Of a stretch of DNA of 64,000 nucleotides, positions 19,525 to 28,546 are shown in pieces. Position numbers and translations under genes: made by a program. The stretch comes from Gemmatimonadota bacterium (lineage in GTDB: Bacteria > Gemmatimonadota > Gemmatimonadetes > Gemmatimonadales > Gemmatimonadaceae): NCBI GenBank assembly GCA_016704465.1, contig JADJAD010000010.1, positions 248,001-312,000 of the forward strand, written 5' to 3'. Position 1 is the stretch's first letter, and each line of letters starts with the position of its first letter. A model generated the notes under the pieces. That model saw only the letters and a list, made by a program, of their open reading frames with translations. It made no database searches and had not been told where the DNA came from.

Positions 19525-20919
19525 TCACACCCCTGCCGTCTCGCGAGGCGCCCGCCGCATCTTCACCAGCGAGGAGGGAGCCGGCGTCGGATAGTTGCCG
19601 GAGAAGCAGGCGTCGCAGAAGCCGTCGGGCCCACCCGGGACCGCATTCAGCATGCCGTCGAGCGACAGGTATCCGAGCGTGTCCACGCCGATGAGCGCGG
19701 CGATCTCCTCGATCGAGTGGTTGGCGGCGATCAGTTCATCGCGGTTCGGCGTGTCGATGCCGTAATAGCAGGGCCCGACGATGGGCGGTGACGACACCCG
19801 CATGTGCACCTCGCGGGCGCCCGCGCCGCGTACCAGGGCCACCAGCCCGCGCGTGGTCGTGCCGCGCACGATGGAGTCGTCGACCATGACCACGCTCTTG
19901 CCGGCCAGGACCTCGCGCACCGGGTTGAACTTCACCTTCACCTTGGCGTCCCGTCCCGCCTGGGTGGGCTGGATGAAGGTGCGCCCGACGTAGTGATTCC
20001 GGATCAGGGCGAGTTCGAGCGGGAGTCCGGACCGTTCGGCGAAGCCGAGTGCCGCGGCATTGGAGGAATCGGGAACGGCAAAGACGAGATCGGCCGTCGG
20101 GGCGGGCTGTTCGTCGGCGAGCCGATGGCCGAGCGCACGTCGCGCGCGGTCGACCGAGCCGCCGAAGACGTACGAATCGGGGCGGGCGAAGTAGACGTGC
20201 TCGAAGACGCAGCGGTGCAGCTGGCGAGGCGTCTCGGACTGGAACGAGCGCATGCCGTCCCGGTCCACGGCGATGATCTCGCCCGGGAGCACCTCGCGCA
20301 GCAGCGTGGCGCCGACGATGTCGAGGGCGCACGTCTCGGAGGCGAAGACGAAGCCGTCGCCAAGGGCCCCCACGACGAGCGGTCGCCATCCCCGCGGATC
20401 GCGGGCGGCCAGCAACGTTTCGCCGATCACCACCACCAGGCAGTAGGCACCGTCTACCCCGTGCAGCGCTTCGGCCAGCATGTACTCGGGGAGCGCTTGC
20501 TCGGCACGTGCCAGCCGGTGCACGATGACCTCCGAGTCCATGGTCGATGCGAAGATCGAGCCGGAGTCCTCGAGACGGCTCCGCAATTCCACGGCATTCG
20601 TGAGGTTGCCGTTGTGGGCCAGCGCGATGTGCCCCCCCTTGAAGCGGGCCAGCACGGGCTGTGCATTGTCGAGCGTCGAGGAGCCGGCGGTGCTGTACCT
20701 GGTGTGCCCGATCGCGATCTGTCCCTCGAGCTTCTCCATCTCGACGGCGGAGAGCCCTTCGCCCACGAGACCCATCTTGCGGGTGCCGCGGGCCACGGAG
20801 TCACCGTCGACCGCGACGATCCCCGCGGATTCCTGCCCGCGATGCTGCAGCGAATAGAGGCCGAGGTGCGTGACCTCGGCGGCGTGGGGGGCGCCGAAAA
20901 CTCCAAAGATACCGCACAT
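19525..20919 (-). CDS. purF: Amidophosphoribosyltransferase
   Basis: Commits PRPP to purine synthesis by making 5-phosphoribosylamine with glutamine nitrogen. The 464-residue product begins MCGIFGV, where Cys2 becomes the N-terminal nucleophile without a long propeptide. GHTRYSTAG and HNGNLTN belong to the glutaminase domain; VMVDDSIVRGTT is the PRPP-binding motif. Cysteines in FCDACFSGNYP near the end and CYYGID are consistent with the iron-sulfur-containing PurF subgroup. purL lies only three bases upstream, so the two are surely co-transcribed. Confidence 0.96.
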   Translation of the reverse strand: MCGIFGVFGAPHAAEVTHLGLYSLQHRGQESAGIVAVDGDSVARGTRKMGLVGEGLSAVEMEKLEGQIAIGHTRYSTAGSSTLDNAQPVLARFKGGHIALAHNGNLTNAVELRSRLEDSGSIFASTMDSEVIVHRLARAEQALPEYMLAEALHGVDGAYCLVVVIGETLLAARDPRGWRPLVVGALGDGFVFASETCALDIVGATLLREVLPGEIIAVDRDGMRSFQSETPRQLHRCVFEHVYFARPDSYVFGGSVDRARRALGHRLADEQPAPTADLVFAVPDSSNAAALGFAERSGLPLELALIRNHYVGRTFIQPTQAGRDAKVKVKFNPVREVLAGKSVVMVDDSIVRGTTTRGLVALVRGAGAREVHMRVSSPPIVGPCYYGIDTPNRDELIAANHSIEEIAALIGVDTLGYLSLDGMLNAVPGGPDGFCDACFSGNYPTPAPSSLVKMRRAPRETAGV

Positions 20920-20922
20920 CTC

Positions 20923-23232
20923 TCACTCCTCCGATGCGTCGCTGCGCGGCGACTCGATGGTCGTCGCGGCCGCGATCTGCGTCATGATGAGGGGAATTGC
21001 GTCGTGGAAGGCCGCCGCGAGGGTATCCACGGGCGACTCAACGACGCCGGTCGAGTGGCGAATGCGAAAGGTACCATCGGGCGCACCGACGCGCCCGATC
21101 ACGCGTGCGGGCACATGCCCCGTCCGAGCGGCCGCGAGTACGTCGCCGGGTGCCGTCGTGGAGACGATGATGCGCCCTTGGGCCTCACCGAACAGCAGCG
21201 CGCGTGCGGAGAGGTGCGCCCAGTCGGACAGGTCCACGTCGACGCCGACCTGCTTGTCGCGCTCCAGCATGGCGCACTCGGCCAGCGCGACGGCGAAGCC
21301 GCCGTCGGAACAGTCGTGCGCCGATACGATCCAGCCGGCGCGCCCGCAATCCAGCAGGAGGTCGATCAGCCGCCGCTCGCCGTCCAGGTCACACCTCGGC
21401 GGGGCGCCGATCGTCAGCCCATGGATGCGCGAGAGATACTCGCTCGCCCCCAGTTCGTCCGTGCAGTCGCCGAGCAGGATGATCGTGTCGCCGTCGTTCA
21501 CGAACCCGGCCCGTGTGACGTGGCTGATGTCGTCGATCAGCCCCACCATCCCGATGGTCGGCGTCGGGTAGACCACCGAGACCGGGCTTTCGTTGTACAA
21601 CGAGACGTTGCCCCCCGTGACCGGCGTGCCTAACGCGCGGCAGGCATCGCCCATCCCCCCGACGGCCTCCCGGAACTGGTGAAAGACCTCGGGACGCTTC
21701 GGGTTGCCGAAGTTGAGGCAGTTGGTGATCGCCATCGGGCGCGCGCCCGTGCAGGCCACGTTGCGCGCGGCCTCGGCGACCGCGATCTGTCCCCCCGTTC
21801 GGGGCTCGAGGTACACGTAGCGGCCGTTGCAATCCGTCTTGAGGGCCAAGGCCTTGTTCGTGCCCGGGAGCCGCACCACCGCGGCGTCGGCCGAACCAGG
21901 GCCGACGATCGTGCTCGCGCGCACGGTGGAATCGTACTGGCGAAAGACCCAGGCCTTGCTCGCGATCGTCGGGCTGGAGAGTAGCTGCGTCAGGGTCCAG
22001 AGCGGATCCGCCTCTTCCGGACGCGGCGGGACGGCGTGCGGGTCCCGCGCACGGAGCGCCTTCACCGTTTCGCCTTCACGTGCCTCGGGATGATAGACCG
22101 GGCACTCCGTGACGAGCTTTGATCCCGGAAACTCGGCCACCACGTGCGCCCCTTCGGTCACGCGATAGACCGGCTCGGCGATCACCTCGCCGATCACCTC
22201 GGCCGTGAGGTCCCACTTCTCGAGGATCGCCTTCACCTCCAGTTCGCGTCCCTTGTGGGCGACGACGAGCATGCGCTCCTGCGACTCGGAGAGCAGGATC
22301 TCGTACGGCGTCATCCCCGTCTCGCGGACCGGGACCTTGGAGGTATCGATCGTGACACCGACGTCACCGCGCGCCGCCATCTCGGCCGATGAGCTGGTGA
22401 GTCCGGCCGCGCCCATGTCCTGGATCGCGACGATGTGGCCGCTGCGGATCAGTTCGAGCGACGCCTCGAGCAGGAGTTTCTCGGTGAACGGGTCGCCGAC
22501 CTGGACGCGCGGTCGCTTCGCCTCGCTCGCCTCGGTCAGGTCCTCGGAGGCGAACGACGCCCCGTGAATCCCGTCGCGCCCGGTCCGCGCCCCAACCGCA
22601 ATGATCGGGTTGCCAACCCCCTCCGCCTTGGCGGTGATCAGCTCATCCTCGCGCATGAGCCCCACGCACATCGCGTTGACCAGCGGGTTGCCTTCGTAGG
22701 CCGGGTCGAAGACGACCTCTCCCGCCACGGTGGGGACGCCGACGCAGTTGCCGTAGTCGCCCACCCCCTTGACGACGCCGGCAAAGAGCCAGCGCACGCG
22801 GGCGGAGTCCAACGAACCGAAGCGGAGGGAGTTGAGCATCGCGATGGGGCGGGCGCCCATCGTGAAGACATCGCGCAGGATGCCGCCCACGCCGGTGGCG
22901 GCGCCCTGGTAGGGCTCCACGGCCGACGGATGGTTGTGCGACTCGATCTTGAAGGCGACCGCCAGCCCGTCGCCCACGGCGATCACCCCCGCGTTCTCGC
23001 CAGGGCCCTGCAGGACGTACGGCGCCGTGGTCGGAAGCGTGCGCAGCACGGGCTTGGAGTGCTTGTAGGAGCAGTGCTCGTTCCAGAGGGCGCTCACCAC
23101 CCCGAGTTCGGTGTAGGTCGGGACGCGCCCGAGCAGCCGGACGAGGCGCTCGTACTCGTCTGGCGTGAGCCCGTGCTCGGCGACGAGTTCGGGGGTGATG
23201 GCCGGGTCGCCGGCGCGCGGGGTCGCGCCCAT
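20923..23232 (-). CDS. purL: Phosphoribosylformylglycinamidine synthase subunit PurL
   Basis: Synthetase subunit of the three-part FGAM synthase, working with PurQ and PurS, both encoded just upstream. The ATG at 23232 gives 769 residues, the small PurL size. Conserved blocks are NEHCSYKHSK near the N-terminus, FKIESHNHPSAVEPYQGAATGVGG for ATP and FGAR binding, and HDCSDGGFAVALAE in the C-terminal repeat. A longer in-frame extension upstream overlaps the zinc-ribbon gene and has no conserved content. The start codon overlaps the stop of the upstream gene by one base. Confidence 0.96.
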   Translation of the reverse strand: MGATPRAGDPAITPELVAEHGLTPDEYERLVRLLGRVPTYTELGVVSALWNEHCSYKHSKPVLRTLPTTAPYVLQGPGENAGVIAVGDGLAVAFKIESHNHPSAVEPYQGAATGVGGILRDVFTMGARPIAMLNSLRFGSLDSARVRWLFAGVVKGVGDYGNCVGVPTVAGEVVFDPAYEGNPLVNAMCVGLMREDELITAKAEGVGNPIIAVGARTGRDGIHGASFASEDLTEASEAKRPRVQVGDPFTEKLLLEASLELIRSGHIVAIQDMGAAGLTSSSAEMAARGDVGVTIDTSKVPVRETGMTPYEILLSESQERMLVVAHKGRELEVKAILEKWDLTAEVIGEVIAEPVYRVTEGAHVVAEFPGSKLVTECPVYHPEAREGETVKALRARDPHAVPPRPEEADPLWTLTQLLSSPTIASKAWVFRQYDSTVRASTIVGPGSADAAVVRLPGTNKALALKTDCNGRYVYLEPRTGGQIAVAEAARNVACTGARPMAITNCLNFGNPKRPEVFHQFREAVGGMGDACRALGTPVTGGNVSLYNESPVSVVYPTPTIGMVGLIDDISHVTRAGFVNDGDTIILLGDCTDELGASEYLSRIHGLTIGAPPRCDLDGERRLIDLLLDCGRAGWIVSAHDCSDGGFAVALAECAMLERDKQVGVDVDLSDWAHLSARALLFGEAQGRIIVSTTAPGDVLAAARTGHVPARVIGRVGAPDGTFRIRHSTGVVESPVDTLAAAFHDAIPLIMTQIAAATTIESPRSDASEE

Positions 23233-23537
23233 CACCACTTGAGGCCGAACATGGACCGGACGAAGCTGCGAATCTGGCTCTGGTCGACGTGCTCGAGCAT
23301 TTCGACTTCGCCGGCGTCGAACCAGACGCCGTGGCACGTCGTGCAGCGGTCGATCTTGATCTGGTGGAAGTCCGTTTCGGTCAGGTCGTGCCCGCACTTG
23401 GGGCATTTCATGAAATGCGACTGGCGCTCCACCTTCGCGCGCTTCGCGGCGAGGTGCGCACGCTGCTTCTTGATCAGTTCCGCGTCCTTCTTGACGAAGT
23501 ACTCGTCCTCGGTACGCGACGGCTTCATGTCATCCAT
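23232..23537 (-). CDS. Zinc-ribbon (TFIIB-type zf) small protein
   Basis: A 101-residue protein with a central zinc ribbon: CPKCGHDL and, 17 residues on, CTTCHGVWFDAGE. This pattern matches the zf-TFIIB family of small bacterial proteins of unknown function. The N-terminal third is charged and likely helical (KKDAELIKKQRAHLAAKRAK), and the C-terminus is QSQIRSFVRSMFGL. It sits between purQ and purL, with its stop overlapping the purL ATG, so it is translated with the purine enzymes. Whether it has any role in FGAM synthase is unknown. Confidence 0.8.
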   Translation of the reverse strand: MDDMKPSRTEDEYFVKKDAELIKKQRAHLAAKRAKVERQSHFMKCPKCGHDLTETDFHQIKIDRCTTCHGVWFDAGEVEMLEHVDQSQIRSFVRSMFGLKW

Positions 23538-23580
23538 GGTCCAATGCAGGAAAACGTTGTGGGTGTGTGGCGGAAGGGCA

Positions 23581-24273
23581 CTACGCGGCGACGGCGGCGA
23601 GCATGCTCTCGAACAGGGCCAGTCCGTCGGTGCTGCCGAGCGCCGCGTCGACGGCCCGTTCGGGGTGGGGCATCATGCCGAGCACGTTGCCGCGCGCATT
23701 GACGATGCCGGCGATGTTGTCGAGGGAAGCGTTCGGGTTCGCCGCGTCGGTGGTCGCGCCCGTCGAGTCGACGTAGCGAAAGACGACCTGACCGCGGTCC
23801 TCGAGTGCGGACAACCCCTCGGCATCGATCGTGAAGCGGCCGTCGCCGTGCGCCACGGGAATGCGGAGGAGTTGACCGGCGTCATAGCGGTTGGTGAAGC
23901 GCGTGGTGGCGTTCTCCACGCGCAGCGTGACCATGTCACTCACGAACTGCAGCGACGCATTGCGCAGTAGTGCCCCGGGCAGGAGGTGCGCCTCGCAGGC
24001 GATCTGGAATCCGTTGCAGATGCCGAGTACCGGCGCGCCGCGCTCGGCGTGGGCAATCACCTCGCGCATGATGGGCGAGAACCTGGCGATGGCGCCGGCC
24101 CGCAGGTAGTCGCCATAGCTGAAGCCGCCCGGCAGGATGACCACGTCCACCCCTTGCAGGTCGTGGTCCTTGTGCCAGAGCCTGATGCCCGTGGCGCCAA
24201 GCGCCTCGGTGACGGCGACGTATGCGTCGTCATCACAGTTGGAGCCGGGAAAGGTGACGATGCCGAACTTCAC
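23581..24273 (-). CDS. purQ: Phosphoribosylformylglycinamidine synthase subunit PurQ
   Basis: Class I glutamine amidotransferase subunit that supplies ammonia to PurL. From the GTG at 24273, coupled to purS, it has 230 residues and begins at the family's FGIVTFPGSNCD. The nucleophile is Cys86 in GICNGFQ; the remaining triad residues are in MMPHPERA near the C-terminus. Extending the frame upstream would run through the end of purS without conserved sequence. The overlap with the purS stop is four bases (GTGA). Confidence 0.95.
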   Translation of the reverse strand: MKFGIVTFPGSNCDDDAYVAVTEALGATGIRLWHKDHDLQGVDVVILPGGFSYGDYLRAGAIARFSPIMREVIAHAERGAPVLGICNGFQIACEAHLLPGALLRNASLQFVSDMVTLRVENATTRFTNRYDAGQLLRIPVAHGDGRFTIDAEGLSALEDRGQVVFRYVDSTGATTDAANPNASLDNIAGIVNARGNVLGMMPHPERAVDAALGSTDGLALFESMLAAVAA

Positions 24274-24527
24274 GCGGGGGTTACTCCGGCGATCTCGTAG
24301 TCCTCCGTGACCGGATTGGCCAGGAGCTTGTCGCACATGGCGCGCACGCGCGTGTCGGCCTCGGCGGCGTCGGCGGCCTCGAGGTCCAGCACGAGGTGCC
24401 GGCCGACGCGCACGTCACCAACCGAGGGAAAGCCGAGCGCGTGCAGGGCGTCGGCCACGGCCTTGCCCTGCGGATCCAGGATGCCCTTGCGCGGCACGAT
24501 ATGAACAGCAACTCGAAAGCGGGTCAT
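24270..24527 (-). CDS. purS: Phosphoribosylformylglycinamidine synthase subunit PurS
   Basis: Small 85-residue subunit that bridges PurL and PurQ in FGAM synthase of bacteria with split enzymes. It begins with the typical beta strand FRVAVHIVPRKGILDPQG, followed by LHALGFPSVGDVRVGRHLVLDL. The size and position directly upstream of purQ leave little doubt. It starts five bases after the pssA stop. Confidence 0.95.
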   Translation of the reverse strand: MTRFRVAVHIVPRKGILDPQGKAVADALHALGFPSVGDVRVGRHLVLDLEAADAAEADTRVRAMCDKLLANPVTEDYEIAGVTPA

Positions 24528-24532
24528 CCCCG

Positions 24533-25513
24533 TTAGTCCTCGGTGGAGTTTGGATTCGGTGGGGTGCGGGGCGGCGGTGGACGATCGCCGCGCGGTCGGC
24601 GCCGACGGCGTCGGCGGCGGGTGGAACTCGCCGTCGCCTCCTCACTGCTGTCGTCGCTGGTGCGCCCACGAGCCAGCCCGCGGTCGGAGGCGTCGTCGTC
24701 CTCGTCCGTGTCGTCGGTGAGCAATCCGCCGTAGTCGTCGCGGGCGAAGTACGCGTCGTCCGCTTCGTGCGCCTCACCGTTGCCCGGGAGGCGGTCGAGC
24801 AGGCCGATGAAGACCGTGGCCACGAGGCCATACAGGACGTAGGCCATCGCCGCCGGGAAGAAGAACTGCTTGGGGAGAAAGATGACGCCCACGATCGTCC
24901 CCAGCACGAGCAGGCTCCCCAGCACCTGCCGCACGCTGCGATAGCCGATGGTCGGCATCGCGGCGTATTGCACGTTGCTGATCATCAGGAAGCTCAGGCC
25001 GAGCATGATGAACCGCAGCATCTGATGCCACGGCAGGTCGGCGATCATGGTCTGGGTATACAGGTCGGTCTGGCTGAACCAGTAGTAAGTCGCCAGGGTC
25101 CCACCCGCAGCCGGGGACGGGAGTCCCGTGAAGTGCGACTTGCGCCGTCCGGCCTGTTCCACGTTGAAGCGCGCCAGGCGAATGACGGCGCACATCGTGA
25201 ACATGAAGCAGAAGATCCAGTCCCACCCCGCCTGGTTGAAGACGGCGAAGTAGATGATCATCGTGGGGGCGAAGCCGAACGAGATGGCATCGACCAGGGA
25301 GGCGAGTTCCTCGCCGAACTTGCTCCCGCTGTTGGTGGCCCTCGCCACGCGTCCGTCCAGTGCGTCGGCCACGCCACCGAAGACGATGTACGAGACGGCG
25401 CGCGAATAGTCGCCGCGCGACGCAGCGACGATCGCGAAGACCCCGAAGAACAGGTTCGCGAGCGTGAAGCCGTTCGGCAGGAGGACGACGGCGCGCCGCT
25501 GCGGACGGGACAC
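24533..25513 (-). CDS. pssA: CDP-diacylglycerol--serine O-phosphatidyltransferase
   Basis: Membrane enzyme making phosphatidylserine from CDP-diacylglycerol and serine; the next gene upstream, psd, decarboxylates that product to phosphatidylethanolamine. The 326-residue protein has multiple hydrophobic segments. The CDP-alcohol phosphotransferase motif is present at residues 53-75 as DGRVAR, Gly67 and Asp75, but the position of the third conserved Asp reads Ala71 (FGEELASLVD). A cytoplasmic tail of about 80 residues follows: first acidic (DDTDEDDD), then a run of arginines and prolines. It lies two bases after psd and five before purS. Confidence 0.88.
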   Translation of the reverse strand: MSRPQRRAVVLLPNGFTLANLFFGVFAIVAASRGDYSRAVSYIVFGGVADALDGRVARATNSGSKFGEELASLVDAISFGFAPTMIIYFAVFNQAGWDWIFCFMFTMCAVIRLARFNVEQAGRRKSHFTGLPSPAAGGTLATYYWFSQTDLYTQTMIADLPWHQMLRFIMLGLSFLMISNVQYAAMPTIGYRSVRQVLGSLLVLGTIVGVIFLPKQFFFPAAMAYVLYGLVATVFIGLLDRLPGNGEAHEADDAYFARDDYGGLLTDDTDEDDDASDRGLARGRTSDDSSEEATASSTRRRRRRRRPRGDRPPPPRTPPNPNSTED

Positions 25514-25515
25514 GA

Positions 25516-26169
25516 TCAGCCCCCGCCCAGGCGCGCAAGGCGCGTGGTACCGGCAACCGTCGTCTGACCAACCTGTACGTCGACGGCGACGGCGGTGGGC
25601 AGGAAGACGTCGACGCGTGAGCCGAAGCGGATGATCCCCATGCGCTCCCCTTGCTCGACGCTCTCGCCCTCCCGGCTGTACGTCACGATGCGGCGGGCGA
25701 TGAGTCCGGCGATCTGCCGCACGAGGATGCGTGTGCCGCCATGGTCAAGGCCCACCGACATCTGCTCGTTCTCCAGGCTGGCCTTCTCGATCGCGGCGTT
25801 GAGGAACTTGCCGGGATTGTAGTGCACGTACTTCACCGTCCCATGCACCGGATAGCGGTTCACGTGGACGTTGAAGACGTTCATGAAGATCGAGATGCGC
25901 AGGGCGCGCCCGTGAATGAAGGCAGGTTCGTCGACCTCCGTGATCATCACGACGCGTCCGTCGGCCGGGGAAATGACGACGTCGTCGCCACGCTCGCCGA
26001 CGCGCACGGGATCGCGAAAGAAGTAGGCGACCCACAGCGCGATGAGCGTCAGGCAAAAGGCGAGCAGCCAGAGCGGCCACGAGCGCCGGCCCAGCGCCGC
26101 AACGTAGCCGGCGACCGCGAGCGCGGTCGCGAGGAGCATGAACGGATATCCTTCGCGGGCAAAGTTCAC
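25516..26169 (-). CDS. psd: Phosphatidylserine decarboxylase (short, archaetidylserine-type)
   Basis: Pyruvoyl-dependent enzyme that forms phosphatidylethanolamine from phosphatidylserine. From a GTG at 26169, overlapping the purC stop by four bases, the product is 217 residues, the short form. Two hydrophobic N-terminal helices are followed by FFRDP, the SPADGRV block and NVFNVHVNRYPVHG. RFGSRVDVFLP near residue 190 carries the Gly-Ser self-cleavage site where the serine becomes the pyruvoyl group. The gene pair psd-pssA is classic; here it is nested inside the purine operon. Confidence 0.93.
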   Translation of the reverse strand: MNFAREGYPFMLLATALAVAGYVAALGRRSWPLWLLAFCLTLIALWVAYFFRDPVRVGERGDDVVISPADGRVVMITEVDEPAFIHGRALRISIFMNVFNVHVNRYPVHGTVKYVHYNPGKFLNAAIEKASLENEQMSVGLDHGGTRILVRQIAGLIARRIVTYSREGESVEQGERMGIIRFGSRVDVFLPTAVAVDVQVGQTTVAGTTRLARLGGG

Positions 26170-27092
26170 GTGAGCGTGGCGATGTCGAGGGAGGCGCCGG
26201 TAACGCGGCGATAGGCGTCGAGGTAGCGCGCGCTCGTGGCGGCGATGACCTCGTCGGGAAGGCGCGGCGGCGGCGCATCGCCGTTCCACCGACCGGCCAG
26301 GCGTTCGCCGTCGAGGTAGTCGCGCAACGGCTGCTTGTCGTAGCTGCTCTGGCCGCGGCCGGCGACGTACTGGTCGGCGGGCCAGAAGCGCGAACTGTCC
26401 GGTGTGAGCACTTCGTCGATGAGCAGGGTGTGTCCGTTCACCTGACCAAACTCGAACTTGGTATCCGCGATAATGATGCCTCGCGGCTCGGCCGTGCGGC
26501 AGGCGAAGTCGTAAATCGCCCGCGAGAGCCCCTCGAGTTCGCGGGCCGTCGCATCGCCGACGACCGATGCCATGGTGGCAGTGGTGATGTTCTCGTCGTG
26601 CCCTGACTCGGCCTTGGTCGCGGGGGAGAAGATCGCGGGGTGCAGGCGGTCGCTCTCGACCAGCCCCGGCGGGAGCGTCTCCCCGGCCAGCGTGCCGCTG
26701 TGGCGATACTCCTTCCATGCCGAGCCGGACAGGTAGCCGCGCATGATACACTCGACCGGGTACACCTCGGTGCGGCGCGATACCATGATACGTCCCCGCA
26801 GGACCTCGCGATGCGCACGGAGGGCGGGGAACTCGTCCAGCAGCGGGTCGATGGCGGTCCCCAGCATGTGGTGGGGGACGATCGGTTCGAGCTGTCGCAG
26901 CCACCAGGCCGTGAGTTGCGTCAGGACGATCCCCTTGAAGGGGACCGTTTCGTGCATGACGACGTCGAAGGCGCTGACCCGATCGGTCGCCACAAGCAGG
27001 AGTCGGTCAGGGCCCAGCTCGTAGACGTCGCGCACCTTTCCGCGGCGGTGCGCTGGGAGGGGGAGGGTCGTGGTGGCGATGGCGTCCGTCAT
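26166..27092 (-). CDS. purC: Phosphoribosylaminoimidazole-succinocarboxamide synthase
   Basis: Couples CAIR and aspartate with ATP to form SAICAR. The protein is 308 residues, matching the longer (yeast-like) SAICAR synthases. Key elements: GKVRDVYEL at the N-terminus for ATP binding, ATDRVSAFDVV, VECIMRGYLSGSAWKEY and DTKFEFGQVNG. It overlaps purB by four bases upstream and psd by four bases downstream, so it is translationally coupled on both sides. Confidence 0.96.
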   Translation of the reverse strand: MTDAIATTTLPLPAHRRGKVRDVYELGPDRLLLVATDRVSAFDVVMHETVPFKGIVLTQLTAWWLRQLEPIVPHHMLGTAIDPLLDEFPALRAHREVLRGRIMVSRRTEVYPVECIMRGYLSGSAWKEYRHSGTLAGETLPPGLVESDRLHPAIFSPATKAESGHDENITTATMASVVGDATARELEGLSRAIYDFACRTAEPRGIIIADTKFEFGQVNGHTLLIDEVLTPDSSRFWPADQYVAGRGQSSYDKQPLRDYLDGERLAGRWNGDAPPPRLPDEVIAATSARYLDAYRRVTGASLDIATLT

Positions 27093-28546
27093 ACGCGCAC
27101 CTCCTCACGCGCCGCGTGTGGTGCGGCGTCGGCGAGGATCGGGGCGACGACTTCGGCGAGGAAGTCGTCGACCTGCTGGGGGGCGCGGCCGACGAACCGG
27201 CTGGCGTCGAGCGTCGTGGTCAGGTCACCGAGCGGAACCCCGAACTCCGGGTCGAGCGCCAATCGTTGGAGCATGTCGTTGGCGTGTCCTTCGTCCTTCA
27301 TGGCGCGGGCGGCGGCGATGGAATGGCGCCGGATGACCTCGTGGGCGTCCTGCCGGCTTGCGCCCGCGCGCACCGCGCGCACGATGAGCTCCTCGGTGGC
27401 CATGAACGGTAGTTCATCGCGCACACGCGCCTCGATGCGGGCCGGGTGCACCTCGAGTCCGCCGACGACGTTCGTGAGCAGGACGAGAATCGCGTCGGTG
27501 GCCAGAAAGGCCTCAGGAATGACCAGCCTTCGGTTGGCCGAATCGTCGAGCGTGCGCTCGAAGTACTGCACGGCGTGGGTCTGGTTGGCATTCGGTTCGA
27601 GCGACGACACGAACCGGGCGAGCGAGTTGATGCGCTCGCAGCGCATGGGGTTGCGCTTGTAGGCCATCGCGGACGAGCCGATCTGCTCTTTCTCGAATGG
27701 CTCCTCGATTTCGCCGAAGGCCTGCAGCATTCGCAGGTCCGAGGCGAACTTCGCCGCGCTGGTGGCAATGCCGCCGACCACGGCGAGCACCTGTGCATCG
27801 ATCTTGCGCGAATAGGTCTGCCCGCTGACCGGAATGGATGCCGAAAAGCCCATGGCGGCCGTCACACGCCGGTCGAGCTCGCGCACCTTGTCGTGGTCGC
27901 CATCGAAGATCTCGAGGAAGGACGCCTGGGTGCCGGTCGTCCCCTTGACCCCGCGAAACGGGAGCGTGGCGACCCGGTGGTCCAGCTCGGCCAGGTCGAG
28001 CACGAGGTCCTGCATCCAGAGCGTGGCGCGCTTGCCGACCGTGGTGAGCTGCGCCGGCTGCAGGTGGGTGTAGCCTAACGCCGGTTGGGCGCGCCACGTA
28101 CGCGCGAAAGCCGCCAGCTCCTGCAGGGCATCCACAACCTTGGCGCGCAGCAGCGCCAATCCCTCGCGCATGAGCACGAGTTCCGCGTTGTCGGTGACGT
28201 AGCACGACGTCGCGCCGTAGTGGATGAATCCCTTCGCCGCAGGGGCCGCGTCGCCGAAGGCGTGGACATGCGCCATCACGTCGTGCCGAAACCGCTTCTC
28301 GTACGCGGCGGCGGCGGCAAAATCGATGTCGTCCAGGTGCCCGCGCATCGGGACCAGCGCCTCGTCGGGGATGGGTACGCCGAGGGCCCGCTCGGCCTCG
28401 GCGAGCGCCACCCACAGGCGTCGCCAGAGCCCGTGTCGCCGTTGCGGCGACCAGAGCGCGAGCATTCCCCGGGACGCGTAGCGCTGCGCCAGCGGTGTGG
28501 AGTACTGCCCGTGGTCCTGTCCGATGTCCTGCTGGTGCGCGGTCAC
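27089..28546 (-). CDS. purB: Adenylosuccinate lyase
   Basis: Eliminates fumarate from SAICAR and from adenylosuccinate. At 485 residues it is the longer, animal-like type. It shows HYGATSCYVTDNAELVL and TMVGK-like TTVGKRATLW, the KGTTGTQASFL segment, and the superfamily signature SSAMAYKRNPMRCERI at about residues 294-309 with the flexible serine loop. It starts four bases into the end of the upstream htrA-like gene. One TTA codon, in CGTTAGGC, lies at 28073-28080. Confidence 0.96.
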   Translation of the reverse strand: MTAHQQDIGQDHGQYSTPLAQRYASRGMLALWSPQRRHGLWRRLWVALAEAERALGVPIPDEALVPMRGHLDDIDFAAAAAYEKRFRHDVMAHVHAFGDAAPAAKGFIHYGATSCYVTDNAELVLMREGLALLRAKVVDALQELAAFARTWRAQPALGYTHLQPAQLTTVGKRATLWMQDLVLDLAELDHRVATLPFRGVKGTTGTQASFLEIFDGDHDKVRELDRRVTAAMGFSASIPVSGQTYSRKIDAQVLAVVGGIATSAAKFASDLRMLQAFGEIEEPFEKEQIGSSAMAYKRNPMRCERINSLARFVSSLEPNANQTHAVQYFERTLDDSANRRLVIPEAFLATDAILVLLTNVVGGLEVHPARIEARVRDELPFMATEELIVRAVRAGASRQDAHEVIRRHSIAAARAMKDEGHANDMLQRLALDPEFGVPLGDLTTTLDASRFVGRAPQQVDDFLAEVVAPILADAAPHAAREEVRV

